Shown here: in pieces, positions 12,105-25,413 of the stretch | Layout of the letters: every line of letters starts with the position of its first letter | Position numbering within the stretch: the first letter of the stretch is position 1 | Source: Phoebastria nigripes | Lineage: Eukaryota; Chordata; Aves; Procellariiformes; Diomedeidae | Assembly: GCA_035582835.1 (NCBI GenBank) | Contig: JAYKAV010003266.1 | Span: 1,674,159 to 1,738,158 of the forward strand | Length of the DNA: 64,000 nucleotides | Direction of reading: 5' to 3' | The notes under the pieces: generated by a model | Told to the model about the DNA's origin: nothing | Seen by the model: only the letters and a program-made list of their open reading frames with translations | The model's database searches: none | Translations under genes and position numbers: made by a program

Positions 12105-12339
12105 AATATTTGTTAACTACAACTATTTGAGGCGAAACAGTGAGGTTCTGTGCTGAAGAAGAGTTTTTCAGATAACTGCCTGAGGCACCAGACATTTTAG
12201 AATCAAAATCTGGAAAGTAGAGTCATTATTTCTGTTGTTTTAGTGCCTGCTTTTATTCCCTTTCTTATTGACAAATGTTCCATAACCCATATTGCTGTGG
12301 GTGGTTTTTCCATATTTATACTATACAGAACTGTTTTTT

Positions 12340-12389
12340 AAAAAAAAAAAAAACAAAACAAAAAAAACCCAAACACAAAACAACAAACC
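12340..12389 (+). repeat. A/C-only low-complexity tract
   Basis: An A14 run passes into irregular ACAAA, ACCC and ACAAC words with no G or T for about 50 bases. It has the same strand-asymmetric texture as the much longer tract at 25261-25413. Confidence 0.85.
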
Positions 12390-15159
12390 ACTTTTTATTT
12401 AACCATCTTTGCAATGTCTCCTACTTTGTATTCCATCACCCATTCCTGTCTCCTTTTTTGACTTCGATCTATGGACATAGACTCCGAAGTCTGTAACTTT
12501 CCACATGAGGTGTGAATGGAAAGTGTCTAGAACAAATGGGAGCAGAAGGGAAAAGTCCTCTTCAGCTCCCTGTGGTGAAGTGTCAAACAAATCCCAGCAT
12601 TACAAACTACCTTGTTCAAGAAGGTACGTAGCCATCTTCCTTGCTGGCTTGTATAGCTGATGCGAGTTGTACAAATAACTGATGTGACCTCTGCAACAGC
12701 TGAAACAACGGATCTTCCAGAATATGAATGCTTCCAAGTACAGAAAGCAGATCTGGGTCTTTATTATTCACATAAAGCCCCACTGGAAAAAAAAAAACAC
12801 ACCAGGGACCTGAGCGTCTGGCTGAGGGACAACTCTGAATTGCAGATTTGGCATCGGTCTCGTGGTTAGCCTCAGACAACGGCTCATGCTTCTCCAAGCC
12901 GTGGGAGGGGATATCTGGCACCGTGATATTTAGGCCCTCCTTTGATGATAAGCCACTTACATGACTGGTTCCAGTGCAGCTTATCTTTAGACCTGATGAT
13001 ATGCTGTGACATGAAGACACCAACTTTAATATTGTTCAGTGTAATGGAGATGCCCTGCAGGTTAGATCTAAGGCTGCTGAATGACAGCTACTAAGTGTGT
13101 GCACTTGTAGGGACCATCAGAAGAGATGACTAGCCCCATCTGGACTTTGGGAGGTCAGTGACCAAGAACGTGATCTGTCTGCGTCTTTGCTTCTAAGCTC
13201 TGTTTTGTTCCCTGCAAGGTCAATGCGATGAGGTATGGATGTGGTGGAAGGCGCTGCACTCAAAACCCATTTCAGATGCAGCAATATATGCTTCATCCCT
13301 GGTGATGGTGTGAGTTTAGTGCAGTCATGTCTCAGGTCAGGGCCTTGTTGTAGGCTGTTAAAGCAAAGCACTAAGCTTCTGCTGCTGAGAGGTTACGTTT
13401 TAGTATGTAGACAACAGGTAGCAAGTAAATGAAGTGCCATAAAAGTAAGGAGAAAAGATAGAGAGGCCAAGATGACAGAGCTGTGGTTGCACAAGTCATT
13501 TGTCCCAGTGACCTCTGTGGGTTTCAGGTGTCTGTTTAAGAAATTAATAGTTATTCATTGGCATAATGGTGTTAAAAAAAAAAAAAAAAAGAAAAGATTG
13601 GATGTGAGACTCAGAGGATTATAAAATATTTTCTTCCAGCAGCAGAATAAGAAGAGAAATCATAACCTGATCCTCCCCTTCTCAGCAGCTTGAAGCCTTG
13701 ATCCTTTTGTGAGCCTCACAAATCAAAAGGACAGTTGGTCTGAGTTCATGGTGAGGTTTTTGCGTGTGCTGTGATGAGGGCAGTGATGGAGAACACTCTC
13801 GGGACCAGCTCATCTCAGCTGAAGAGTCTCTGAGAAAGTCCTGAGGAAGAAGGGTTTTCAGGGAGAGAGAACTTTTTTTTATTAGCTCTACCAGAAATGC
13901 ACAGACGAGTTTTTTGGTTAGACAGCCCTCTTAAGGCATCTTTCACTAGTTGCAGGAGCGCTAGCTGTTATGTCCCTTGCTACTATGGGCCACAAAAAAG
14001 GGTCCTAAATGTGAAGAGCAGAAGTCTAGGGTGGTTTCTTGTCACTACTTCACAAATTCAAGAGCTGACAGTACTGAGCCATTGCCCTACTGTCCTTGCA
14101 CATAGTGCCTCTGCCTCCTTTTGGGAATGTCTTGATTGACATTAAGATCTGGGGGTTCAGCAACTGTTGTGAAGGACATGGAGTACACAACGACTGCAGC
14201 CCCCACCCCTGTGATGAGGAGTAGAGGTCTGTACTGCTGACCATCTTGTTAGAGAAACTGGGGAGGCAGCAGAGTCTGAATTACTCTGGGGTGCAGCAAG
14301 CAAGGTGCTTGTTTGACCTGACTGGGTGGATATGGGAAAGACCTCATGGAAGAGGTCTTGTGGAGAGACCTCTTGGGAGGATCAGTGCTCTTCTCCTGGA
14401 AGACACAATTTCCCTGTGTGGTGGTTTTTTTTTTTATTGTAATTGTATTTTATTTTTGCATTTCATTCCTTATTGGTAGAATTGATAGATACTCGATAAG
14501 TTTGAATCACACCCAGTTGTTTCCTCAGTAAGTCCTTAAACCTGGGTTATATTCTGTTGCAGATATGCTGTGACTCAAATAGCTTTTATGAGCTGAATAT
14601 AATTTACTAAGTGAGGCTCAAAAAAACCTCCCCACAGTTTTATAAAAATATGAAAGTGTGATCTGATAACAGAAATACTTCTAGGTCTTAAAGTCATTCC
14701 TTTCATTTGATAACATTCAGATCAGTCTATCTACAAATATTATTCATTGCAGCATTTTATTTACATTTTTAAACATGTTTGATTAATCTGCCTTTGGACT
14801 GCAGAGCTAAATGTCTAGTCTGACAGATGAACTGCATTGGAAAATTAAGGATATAAACCTGTCTACCAAGATCGGGTGGAATCTTTACAGTTCTCTCTGC
14901 AGTCTTTCCAAATGAGATTTAGCCTATATAATGACGCTAAAGATCTTTATCTAATTTCTCGGCATGTCAGATAGGAAGAGGTCTCAAAGCAGGGCTCTGT
15001 CACGCACAACCCTACATGCCATGCAAACTAGCTGACTCTGAACTCCCCTTAAATTTTTCCCCCCTCCTGACAATAGCCATAAATAATAACATGGTTGCAC
15101 AGAAATCATTCTAACAGCACAGAAACAAATAAATATATTAAGCCTGACAGCTTCACTGC
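12390..15159. other. noncoding, nothing recognised apart from an A17 tract
   Basis: A run of 17 A lies at 13574-13590. The 135-codon minus-strand frame at 12616-13023 is chance-length with no recognisable domain. The interval at about 14560-15130 becomes AT-rich and unique-looking. Confidence 0.55.
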
Positions 15160-15245
15160 GCAGAGCGTTTGTCCGGCTGGGGAGCGCGGGGAGCCGCGCT
15201 AGAGGGGGCTCTCGGCCAGCGCAGCGCCCGCTCGCCTTATCCTGC
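15160..15245. promoter_or_regulatory. small CpG cluster with CTCF-like core
   Basis: About a dozen CpG dinucleotides fall within roughly 85 bases, in a neighbourhood that is otherwise CpG-poor and AT-rich. It is much shorter than a normal CpG-island promoter. The words GCCGCGCTAGAGGGGGCTC at 15193-15211 resemble the CTCF core, with one extra G against the usual AGAGGGC spacing. It may be a hypomethylated enhancer, an insulator or a remnant island. There is no adjacent open frame to suggest a coding first exon. Confidence 0.3.
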
Positions 15246-16885
15246 AGGTTTTAGCAGCACTCGCTTAATCGTGTTTTAACACTGCCATCAAGTATTTCAG
15301 TTAAAAATTGAAGTTTAAAATCTCTGTTTCTTCTTCTCGCTACGTAGCCGCCGACAGAAAAAGCAGATAAAACTGTCTGTAAATGGGTTCCTGCATTTTC
15401 TTATGATGGGTTTCCCCCACGCTTACTCTGCGGTTCAACGCACGCTGTATCTGTCCGCTTCTGAGTGAACCAAGCCGTTCATGTGGTTTTTAAGAGGTTA
15501 GTTTTGCTGTGGGAAGTTAGATGATTACAGTAACTTAGTTGCAATAATCATTAAAACTAATGAAGATGCTTACTGGCAGCCTTTCATTATATGGTGTCCT
15601 AAAACACTTCCCAGATCTGAAAACTTAAGTAAATGCAAATTATCTGATGCATCCTAGGATTTGAAATCAGAAACAAGTTCTGCTTGCAACAGTGCATAGA
15701 CCAGAACTATGTTAAAGTCAAACACAAGCAGAAATACTGTGGCTAACAGAGGGCACGTGCAGGATTTTAGCTCAGGTTTCTCCAGGATGCTGTGGGTAGA
15801 CTGAAACCCTTCATCGCTATCACTGTGCCATCATGCTTTCCTCTGCCCCAGACTCCTGTCAATTCACCTGGCTGCACCAATGTGACTTAAGAAATTAATT
15901 CACTTTGTACTTAGTCCTCAATCCAGGGCAGGGGGGATGGAGCCAGTTTGTGGCTGGTGTATGAGCCTGAGAGCCGGTTATGAGGTTTTTTCATAGTGTA
16001 GGTGTGTTTGTAATAAGTTACTCTTCTGTATAGAAAAGAAATATAGATGCTTGCTACTTCCATGAGACTCAATTCCTCAGGCAGTGAGGTGCACCCCTCC
16101 CCAGATTGCTGCACTGCTCGCAGCCTTGCTGGGTTTCTCACTGTTTCGCCAAAACCGCTGTGAGATCCTCAAAAGGAGGATTTGCTTTAAGTGCAGACAG
16201 GGCTGCACCAAAAGCTTGCTGTATCAGTATTACCACGTGTTTACATGTTTCAAGGAGCATTCACTCTTTGACAACACATCACAAGGCAGCAGATCAAAAA
16301 GGTCCATCTACTTCTCAGATTGTTTTTCAACCCACTTTGTGCTGCGTGAGTCACAACGCCCAGGAGGAGCAGGGAGGGGTGGTGGCATTTCATTGCAAGC
16401 GAGCTATGCAAACCCCCAACACAATCAGCTCAACAGAAAGGGTTTTTTCAGGTATGCAAAAGGGGCAGGTAAATCAGGATTGAAGATTTCTGGCAAAGCC
16501 TACAGGGAGAGTACGGGCTAAATGGCAAATCGGAGCAGAGGGGAGAGGCCCGGGCAATTTGGGAGCCAGAGGCTGCACCTCTGTCGCTCGGCTGGGCAGT
16601 GCTCACAACCCTCCATGTCATGGGTACTAAAACTGTCTTCATCTGACGTAGGAAAAGAAAGAGTTTTAATTGCTACCTTATAATAAACTGTGTATGGCGT
16701 GTAAATATTGCAAGTGTCAAAAGGTTCCAAAATCATAGCAGCAAACTTATCTGCTTATTTTTATTGTATGCGAGGATGAGCTGTTTTTTTCCAATTGGAT
16801 AGCTGCTGTAATAGAAATATTATACTGACGGCAAAGCTTACTCCCAAACCTAATGCATTTTCAACTTTTTTTATGCTGATTTCAG
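15246..16885. other. noncoding, unique-looking
   Basis: The stretch at 15480-15600 is AT-rich with ATGATTACAG, CAATAATCATTAAAACTAATG and similar homeodomain-type words, so it may extend a regulatory element around the CpG cluster. A 145-codon plus-strand frame at 16084-16521 is overlapped by a second open frame of 125 codons at 16106-16483. Neither resembles a protein. An octamer-like ATGCAAA lies near 16407. Confidence 0.5.
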
Positions 16886-17000
16886 GAAGTACGGCTCCTG
16901 TAATTTGCATCCAGATATTGGGAAGCGATGCGTTATGAGAACATCTCATCTACTGCCAGGGATGAACCCGCAGAAATCACTTATACCAACAGATTTACAG
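16886..17000 (+). other. candidate internal exon, 115 bp (speculative)
   Basis: The acceptor is a T-rich tract ending GATTTCAG at 16885. The donor is TTACAG/GTAAAA at 17000/17001. Between them one frame is open for 38 codons after a single leading base, beginning KYGSCNLHPDIG and ending IPTDLQ; the other two frames contain stops. The phase accepts the candidate at 5229-5362 (2 + 1 bases make AGG), but it ends in phase 0, and the next candidate at 44227 has a stop in that phase. I do not recognise the peptide. It is a reasonable splice-site pair and no more. Confidence 0.2.
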
Positions 17001-18715
17001 GTAAAAGTGTTTTTATTTTAAAGATTGCTATAGAAATCGCAATTTTCTCCTTTAGCCTATGAATTAAGAACACTGGGAATCTCAAACATTTCTGTTGGAC
17101 CTGCTGGCAAACAGGGGGATGGTCCAACTGCAGACACAAGATCAGAGCAGTGATGAGTTTTCCAGCCTTATCTTCATCATCTCCAGGAATATAATAAAGG
17201 TCTATTTGCTACTAGCGAATGAAGTCAGGGCGCTGTAAAATCAACCCAAATGGGAATTTTACATTGGCATTGGAATGCAACAAATACCTGTGCGTTGTGG
17301 ATTTATATTAAACGAGCTTTTACAGCTAGAGCAGTGGCTTTTTGGAGGACTTGGTCTTCCAAGAGACTTAAGTGTTTATTATATTCTGTTTTCATTTGTA
17401 TGCAGCCTCATGGACTTTGAGCAGATTGGTTGTGAAATTTTCATCAATTGTTCATTGCTGGACTGTCAATTTATAGTTCTGGCTGTGTCTTTCACAAATA
17501 CTTCTGCAAGTAGTAAGTTTGAAGAAAATCAAGGGCAGGACTGGATTATGGGTTCACAGTCCTTCTAGGTGATGCTCCCAGGTCAACAGTTTGGGTTCGT
17601 TATTAGGGAAAGATATATCAGATGCCTGTGCTGTTGCTGAGTTGTTGCTTCTTATTCTTGCATAAATGGAAAAATATACAGTTTTCAGAGCTGTCAGTCT
17701 GGGATAAGCAGTAAAAATAAACTTAAAGTAAAGCTCAAGCAATTGGAAAAGATGGTGCTTTGATACTGTTTTCTCAAGCCAACTTGCAGCCTAAGCAAAA
17801 TTATACACAGCTTTTGCCAAGCTTAAGATTTCTAAAATGCTTTGATTTCCCCTCCTTCTCCCTGCATTGTTTGGCACTTTGCTTTCAGTGTGCAACCACA
17901 GCAGGCGTCACAAATGTAACATGCATGTAAGAACAGGGGATTTTAAATGGTAACATGACAGAGACATCACTAGGTTTTCAAGGAAAAGGAAAGCGGGATG
18001 GGGGAAAACAATCCAGTACTGCAGCAGGCTAAAGGCTTGATAAAGTCAGAGGTGCTTTGCAAGCAGTATTATTCATCAGTGGTATTGCTGAGTCAGAGAA
18101 GAAAGATCTACATAAAAAGAGCTGCTTTTGGATCATGCCTTAATGCAGAAATTTCCTACTAGATTTTTTTCACTGGTGCTCAAGCAACATCACTAGTGAA
18201 GCTACAGCAGTTCACATAGGAAGCATAATGATGAAATTATTTCAGTTACGAAGTCTTCACGGTAGTAACTTGTTTTGCACAGAGGGTTCTCAGTGCCCAA
18301 CTGGGATTTCCCCTACAATAAAAATAAACAATAATTTGGGCTCTGATTTTTTTCAGGATGGGTTAGGATGCAGACTAGTAATGTGTGAGCTCCAGGTAGT
18401 TGGCCGATATAACTTTTAATTACTTTCTTCCTGGGTTTTTCTTTTGACTGTTCAGAGGCCTCTACAAGTTAGAGTACACAGAGAGCCTCCCCCAACGCTA
18501 ATACCTTCTTTCCTGAGTAATGGTCTTTAGATGCTGTAGTGTCATCTCGGAGCATCCTGTAACAAAACACACAGCTTTGCTTGTACAGCTGCATAGTCTT
18601 CCCGTTTGTGGGGTGCACCTGTCCTGGCTATATCACTTAGAAATAGCATAGATAAATATGTACATAGGTAACCAGCCTACATGTGGGGAAGTTCTTATCC
18701 AGATGTATGCTTTGT
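17001..18715. other. noncoding, nothing recognised
   Basis: A 97-codon plus-strand frame at 17275-17568 contains TAGTAAGT near 17510, which could act as a donor, but it has no convincing upstream acceptor and no recognisable protein. No repeat family was identified. Confidence 0.55.
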
Positions 18716-18741
18716 ACCATGCTATGCTCTTATAGCATGGT
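18716..18741. repeat. 10-bp perfect inverted repeat, 6-base loop
   Basis: The arm ACCATGCTAT at 18716-18725 is exactly complementary to 18732-18741, with GCTCTT as the loop. It is a short stem that could arise by chance in 64 kb and is listed for completeness. Confidence 0.8.
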
Positions 18742-20594
18742 CTATACCTGAGAGCAGAGGTCCCCAGGCAGGGCTCTGTGCATAGCTGCCCACGCAGCCC
18801 AAGTGCAAGGCCAGCTTTTCCCTTGCACCTTCTCATTCACCCACACTTATATTGCTGGGTTCTGGGGCACCTTTTGGAAATGTTTGTTATCCCACTTCTT
18901 TACCAGAGGAAATGATAGAAAAATGCCAAATTACCAGATTAATCCTCCTTGGCAGGTAGCAAAAGCGATCTTCTTTTTTTCTGAATCACTCAGCAGAGAT
19001 GAGTTCTCGTTTTTTAAGGGAGGCATGAAGAAATCATTCCAGTGCAGGATCCAGCACTCAGGTCCTTTTATTTGATAAAATTCTTCACTTGGTAACATAT
19101 TAAGTCTTGGCTTTCTGCTATACAGGGGATGACAAATGAAGCATCAGAGATGGGAATCAAATTATTAGGACTTGTGAAACCCTCATTTTGTTTTGCTGTC
19201 TCATTGCATTACAAGAAAACAACTACCCTTCCTGTATTTGTTTTTTTTTGCTTTATTTTTTTTTTTTTTGCCTCACAGGTTAGTCTGGTACTTGCACTGG
19301 AAAGAAAACAGGAAAAAAGTTGTACCTTTTGTCTTCCTATTTCTGTTACAATTAGTCTGATTTGTGTTCAGGCAATAGCCATTCCCACTTGCAGTATATA
19401 CAATTCACCAACCTTGCAACTACAGTTCCTTCTACATAAATCAATCTCTGTTTAATTTTATCCTGTTTGTTTGACCAAACCCTCAGGAATTGGTTATAAA
19501 AACTGTACAAGTTCAGCTTTTTATTTTGATCAATTCTGACGGCTGTAGGCAGGTATTCTGTAATGTAATCACTGCTCATGGAAAGCTGAAGTGTAATACA
19601 ATGATTTTTATGTTGAAAACCAGACAAAAATTTTTAGTTATCTGTGCTGTCTGCATTGTTCTCAATTTTTGAAATACCAAGTAACTTGTAAGCTAAAAGC
19701 ACTGAGTATGAAAGTTTTCAAGACTGCAAACAAGACTCTTATTTTAAAATATTCATTTTAAAATTATTTATCATTTAACTTCCACACAGCCAAAGTGCAA
19801 TACGGCTACATTATATATGGACATCTAATAACAACTTTTTAATTGGTCTTTAACAAGGAAAATGTTTTTTCTACGTGTATAGACATATGATCCTGCACTG
19901 GTCCTCCAGCCACAGTAGAACAGAAATAAGGGAGTTCATCAACCCAGCCAGCTTACAGAAAAGCACCAGAGAGATCTTCCAAAACTGGTTGTAGGCTTTG
20001 ATTGTCTGCAAGAGATCCTTTAGTGCTGTGCGGGTAGGACAAATGTCTGAGGGTGTGAATGTCTTTCACCCCAAGTCTTGCAAAATGCTGTAATTGTAAA
20101 GTCATAAAACCTGTCCAGAGGAGTGACACTGGACGAGGTGTGAGAGGCTCTGGGGTGGGGGGGACCAGTTGTGACTAATTTGTTCCCCACCACTCTGCTT
20201 TGCTCCTGGGCTTCCTTTCTAACTGTCCTGAGGATGGGCTTTGAAAAATGGCAGGGGAAGAGCAAGCATCCACAGAGCGTGTGAGAACAGGGGACCTTTC
20301 TTCAGTAAGCCTGATGGGTAGTTTGGGTCTGTACCTTTATCTGCTGCTTCCCTGGCGATGCGCAGCTCTTGGGGCAGTGTTGAGACCTTTTCCTGCGAAA
20401 CATGCTCTGAACCATTCCAACACCTTTCCTAAAATTGCCTCCTTTCACTCAGGTCTGTCAGTAAGCACTTTCATGTCCTTGGGGGAACACGTTCAAGTGC
20501 CAGCTTCGCTAAGGCTTGGTGGTGGAGATTCTTCAGTGTGTATGGCGGGGAGATGAGAAGCTGAGGGGAGGGTAAGATAGTTGGAGGACCAACT
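18742..20594. other. noncoding, T-rich tract
   Basis: A run of about 15 T near 19257-19271 is followed by GCCTCACAG, a good splice-acceptor shape, but no matching donor with an open frame is seen downstream. Short open frames are chance-length. Confidence 0.55.
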
Positions 20595-20684
20595 AGCCTC
20601 AACTTCATCAAGAAATGCAGAACTACTTACTTACGGGTTTTTTTTTTTTTGAAGAGTTTTGCATTTCTTGATGAAGTTGAGGCT
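20595..20684. repeat. 30-bp inverted repeat (foldback) with 30-base T-rich loop
   Basis: The left arm 20595-20624 pairs with the right arm 20655-20684. Of 30 positions 29 are Watson-Crick, and the exception (G at 20620 against T at 20659) would be a G-U pair in RNA. The loop 20625-20654 contains T13 at 20638-20650. Outside the arms the complementarity stops at once. No transposon ends, target-site duplication or coding sequence accompany it. A template-switch mutation at the T tract is the simplest origin. A small-RNA precursor is a less likely reading. Confidence 0.9.
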
Positions 20685-21299
20685 GGGATTTTATTTTTTC
20701 CAAGTCTTCTCCTACCTGATAGTAAATGAGTCCAAAAAAGATTTCTGTCATGTTACAATAGAAAACGAGACAGATTGCACCGTTGCTTCAGCTTTCATTT
20801 TAATACCTGCCAATATAATTTTGCAAATNCTGGAGTGTAATATTAAAAAAAAAAGTGTAGCTAACACGAGGTTAAAAAAATGTCTTTAGTGTGTAAAATA
20901 TGAAGCTGGATGACACATAGGCAGCTGCAGATGCACTAATTTGATTTTATGCCTTAGAATCAACTGTTCTCCTGCACTGAAAGGCACATTTACATCCATC
21001 TGTCAAAGTCGGTTCCTTGTCTGATTTTCAGAGTTCCTTGGCTCTTGTTTCATCCCATGCTCTGTTCATGGGGGCGAGTTTGGAGCAGACTTTTCCAGCC
21101 CACCCATGTTTTTCAGGAACTTACAGCAAAAATCTATTTTTTTCCTTTTTTTGTTTTCACCCCTTTATTTTCTTTCCTCTTCTGAGTCTTAGGGAGGTAT
21201 TATTACAGGATTATTAGACACAGAACATAGGATGTGAGTGTTTAAGCTTTAATCCTCCTAAACCAAAGCCCCGGCTACAAAGCTGGGTTCATGACATTC
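20685..21299. other. noncoding, AT-rich
   Basis: There is nothing recognisable. An ambiguous base lies at 20828 and a pyrimidine-rich stretch at about 21130-21180. Confidence 0.55.
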
Positions 21300-21560
21300 A
21301 AAATCATTTGATATCTAGCAGTGGAGAGTTCGGCATCAGTGAGGAGCAGCACCTGGGCCGGCGCTGCTGTGGCTCGGGAGGCAAGTGGTGCAGAAGGTGG
21401 TGTCGCCTGCGACGGCCGTGCTGGGTGAGCGCGGGGTGTTCGGCGTGTGACCGTGATGGCTGCGTGCCCTGTGGGAGAGGAGGGGATGGCCGAGGGGAAG
21501 GTGGGCTCGGCAGAAAAGCAATGAATCAGCTGAAGGACTGGTGCCTGACTCTGGTGCAGT
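21300..21560. other. GC- and CpG-enriched patch
   Basis: About 180 bases (21340-21520) carry roughly a dozen CpGs within G-rich sequence, and open frames occur on both strands as expected from GC content. The longest, 109 codons on the minus strand at 21275-21604, resembles no protein. It may be a weak CpG island or simply a locally GC-rich segment. Confidence 0.35.
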
Positions 21561-22423
21561 CCTGTGTGACCTAGTGCTAATCTTAGCGCTGCGTTTTCAG
21601 GCATCTCCCAGAAAGCAGGCCACTAGCGTCGTGCCAGCAAGAGGAGTCCTCGATAACTGGCCTGAACAGCAGCAGACTGGAGTTCGGGTTACAGTCTGCA
21701 AAAAAAAAAAAAAAAACGCTCCAGAAAAGGGGAGTAAACCCACTTCTGCAGTGTGTGTTTGTCTTGCTTGTGGAAACTTTTGGAGCGAGCACTAAGCCTA
21801 TTCCTACAGGCACTATGCACATACGTGCCCAGCAGGTGCTGTGTACTTACAGCACGGGCTCAGCTGGTGCCTTCAGGTATTACTGCAATGTCTGTGATAA
21901 AGATTAATGTCCATAGGGACAGGCTTTTCTGTTGTTTTTAATTTGCCTTACTGCATAGAACATAAGGTAACTGAAACAAAATTTAGCTCTTGTCCTGCAT
22001 CATAGGTATGAGCAAAATCAGTATCTTTCATATTCTCACCACAGCATGAAATTCTGAAGATGGAAATTAAAGGTGTCTGGTACGCTGCTAAGTCAGCCAA
22101 GCCCTCTCCTCTCTTTTTTTTTTACTTAGTTTNTAGTGAGCAACTCATCAAGTTTATCAAAAGCTGAAGTTGTTTTATGATTTAATTTGCCCATTTAGAT
22201 ATAGCTGCCATCAAGAATCCATCACCCCTCAGATATTCACTTACAGTATTTTGCTAATGGTGGATGGACCTGTTGTTCACATTGGACTAAAATATGCTTT
22301 AAAACAAAACCCGAGTGGAAAGATTGTGTGAGGAGAAAATATTAGTGAGCTGTTAAGACCACAGTGCTGATGGGTGAAAGATTTTTGCCGCTGCAAGAGG
22401 TGATGAGTTCTCTGATGCTTTTT
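21561..22423. other. noncoding, A17 tract
   Basis: Seventeen A residues run from 21700 to 21716. The remainder is unremarkable, with an ambiguous base at 22132. Confidence 0.6.
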
Positions 22424-24299
<1,876 letters not shown>

Positions 24300-24785
24300 T
24301 TCGGGAGCTGCAGGAGGGCATCGCAGCAGGGGTTTGACAGCTGCCTGGGCCGGAGGGGTGGCAGGGTTCATGACGGCTTCTGCAGAACTGTTCTTTGTCA
24401 CAGCCATAGCAGATTTCCTCACCCCTCGAAGCAAAGCTGCCCCCCAGGAATTGTACCACCACCTCCCACGAGCTCCTGCCCCTGCCGCTCGCTGCCATCC
24501 CTCCGGACTGATGAGAGTGGGCTGAAGGCAGCCCAGCAGCCTGTAGCTCAGGGAGCTAAATCCTGCTTCTGCTGAGAAATATTTGGGGCAAGCCTGTATA
24601 TTCCTGATAGCCCTGTTCCTTGTGCATGTGCAGCGAGGACGCCCTGGCAGCGGGGGGGTACCAGCGTTCACCTGCGTGCTGCACAGTGGGGGGCTGCAGC
24701 TCGCACGTATGCGGAGCTGTTGCCAGTATCAGTACTGCTGGTGTGATGGGGAGCCGGGATCTGAAGGGCTGGAGTGTCACACTGT
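24300..24785. other. GC-enriched noncoding patch
   Basis: GC content rises across about 480 bases and several overlapping open frames appear on both strands (133 codons on the minus strand at 24270-24671, shorter ones on the plus strand). Overlap on both strands points to GC content, not coding. No protein is recognised. A G7 run lies at about 24651-24657. Confidence 0.4.
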
Positions 24786-25260
24786 ATAAAATACTTCTAC
24801 CATTTATTTTCTTCGTATGCAAACGTTTCAGTAGAGGTTGAATCTGGTCAAGTTTAAAAGCTGTGTCTTAGTGAACAAGAGGCATGTGGATAATGCGCTT
24901 CAGCAGCCCTGTGGAATTATTTATTTTGTCCTTTCTTTCTCTACCCACAAAACTACTACTTTCTCTTCTGCTGTTTTTCATCTTGTAATGTTTCTCTGGC
25001 AAGGATGAGACCTTATTCTGGAGCCTTACTCTGGGCAGATTTGTAGCATGGCTGTGCTAACAAGGTTTCAGTTTCAAGGCTGTCATTTAGCAGTGAGCTG
25101 GACTGCTGCACGTTTGTATAATTGTGGTTTGTGTGCATTACAGTATGCAGAAGTAAAATTTCAGAAGAAAAATGTTTCCATGCATCCAAAACTTATGTAA
25201 GGTAGTTAATGAAAAGGAAGGATACCTAACCACATAAACATGCTAAGAATGTTTTTCTTA
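24786..25260. other. noncoding, nothing recognised
   Basis: The interval is AT-moderate, with a pyrimidine-rich stretch around 24925-24990. No gene or repeat was identified. Confidence 0.6.
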
Positions 25261-25413
25261 ACCCAAAAAAAAAAAAAAAAACCAAACAAAAAAAAAACAC
25301 GAAACAAACAAAAAACCACCACCAACAACAAAAACAACAACAAAAAAACCAAACACAAACAAACAAAAAAAACCCCCAAAACGAAAAACAAAAAAAACCC
25401 AAAACAAAAACCA
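25261..25413 (+). repeat. 150-bp A/C tract almost devoid of G and T
   Basis: From 25261 to about 25413 the plus strand is built of A runs (up to A18) separated by C, CC, CCC or CCACCACC. There is no T and only three isolated Gs, at about 25302, 25383 and 25415 or just before. It is the most extreme strand-asymmetric stretch of the window. It produces long artefactual open frames on both strands (KKK/NNN on one, FFF/VVV on the other). No retroposon body adjoins it, so it is not an obvious poly(A) tail. It resembles the smaller tract at 12340-12389 and the complementary T/G tract at 47827-47877. Confidence 0.92.

Noticed and set aside
16084..16521. 145-codon open frame with a hydrophobic start resembling a signal peptide
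   Set aside because: The downstream part is not protein-like and a second frame of 125 codons overlaps it. No promoter or splice signals were found.
19257..19280. T-rich tract followed by GCCTCACAG, an acceptor-like site
   Set aside because: No good donor with an open frame lies downstream. T-run plus CAG is common by chance.
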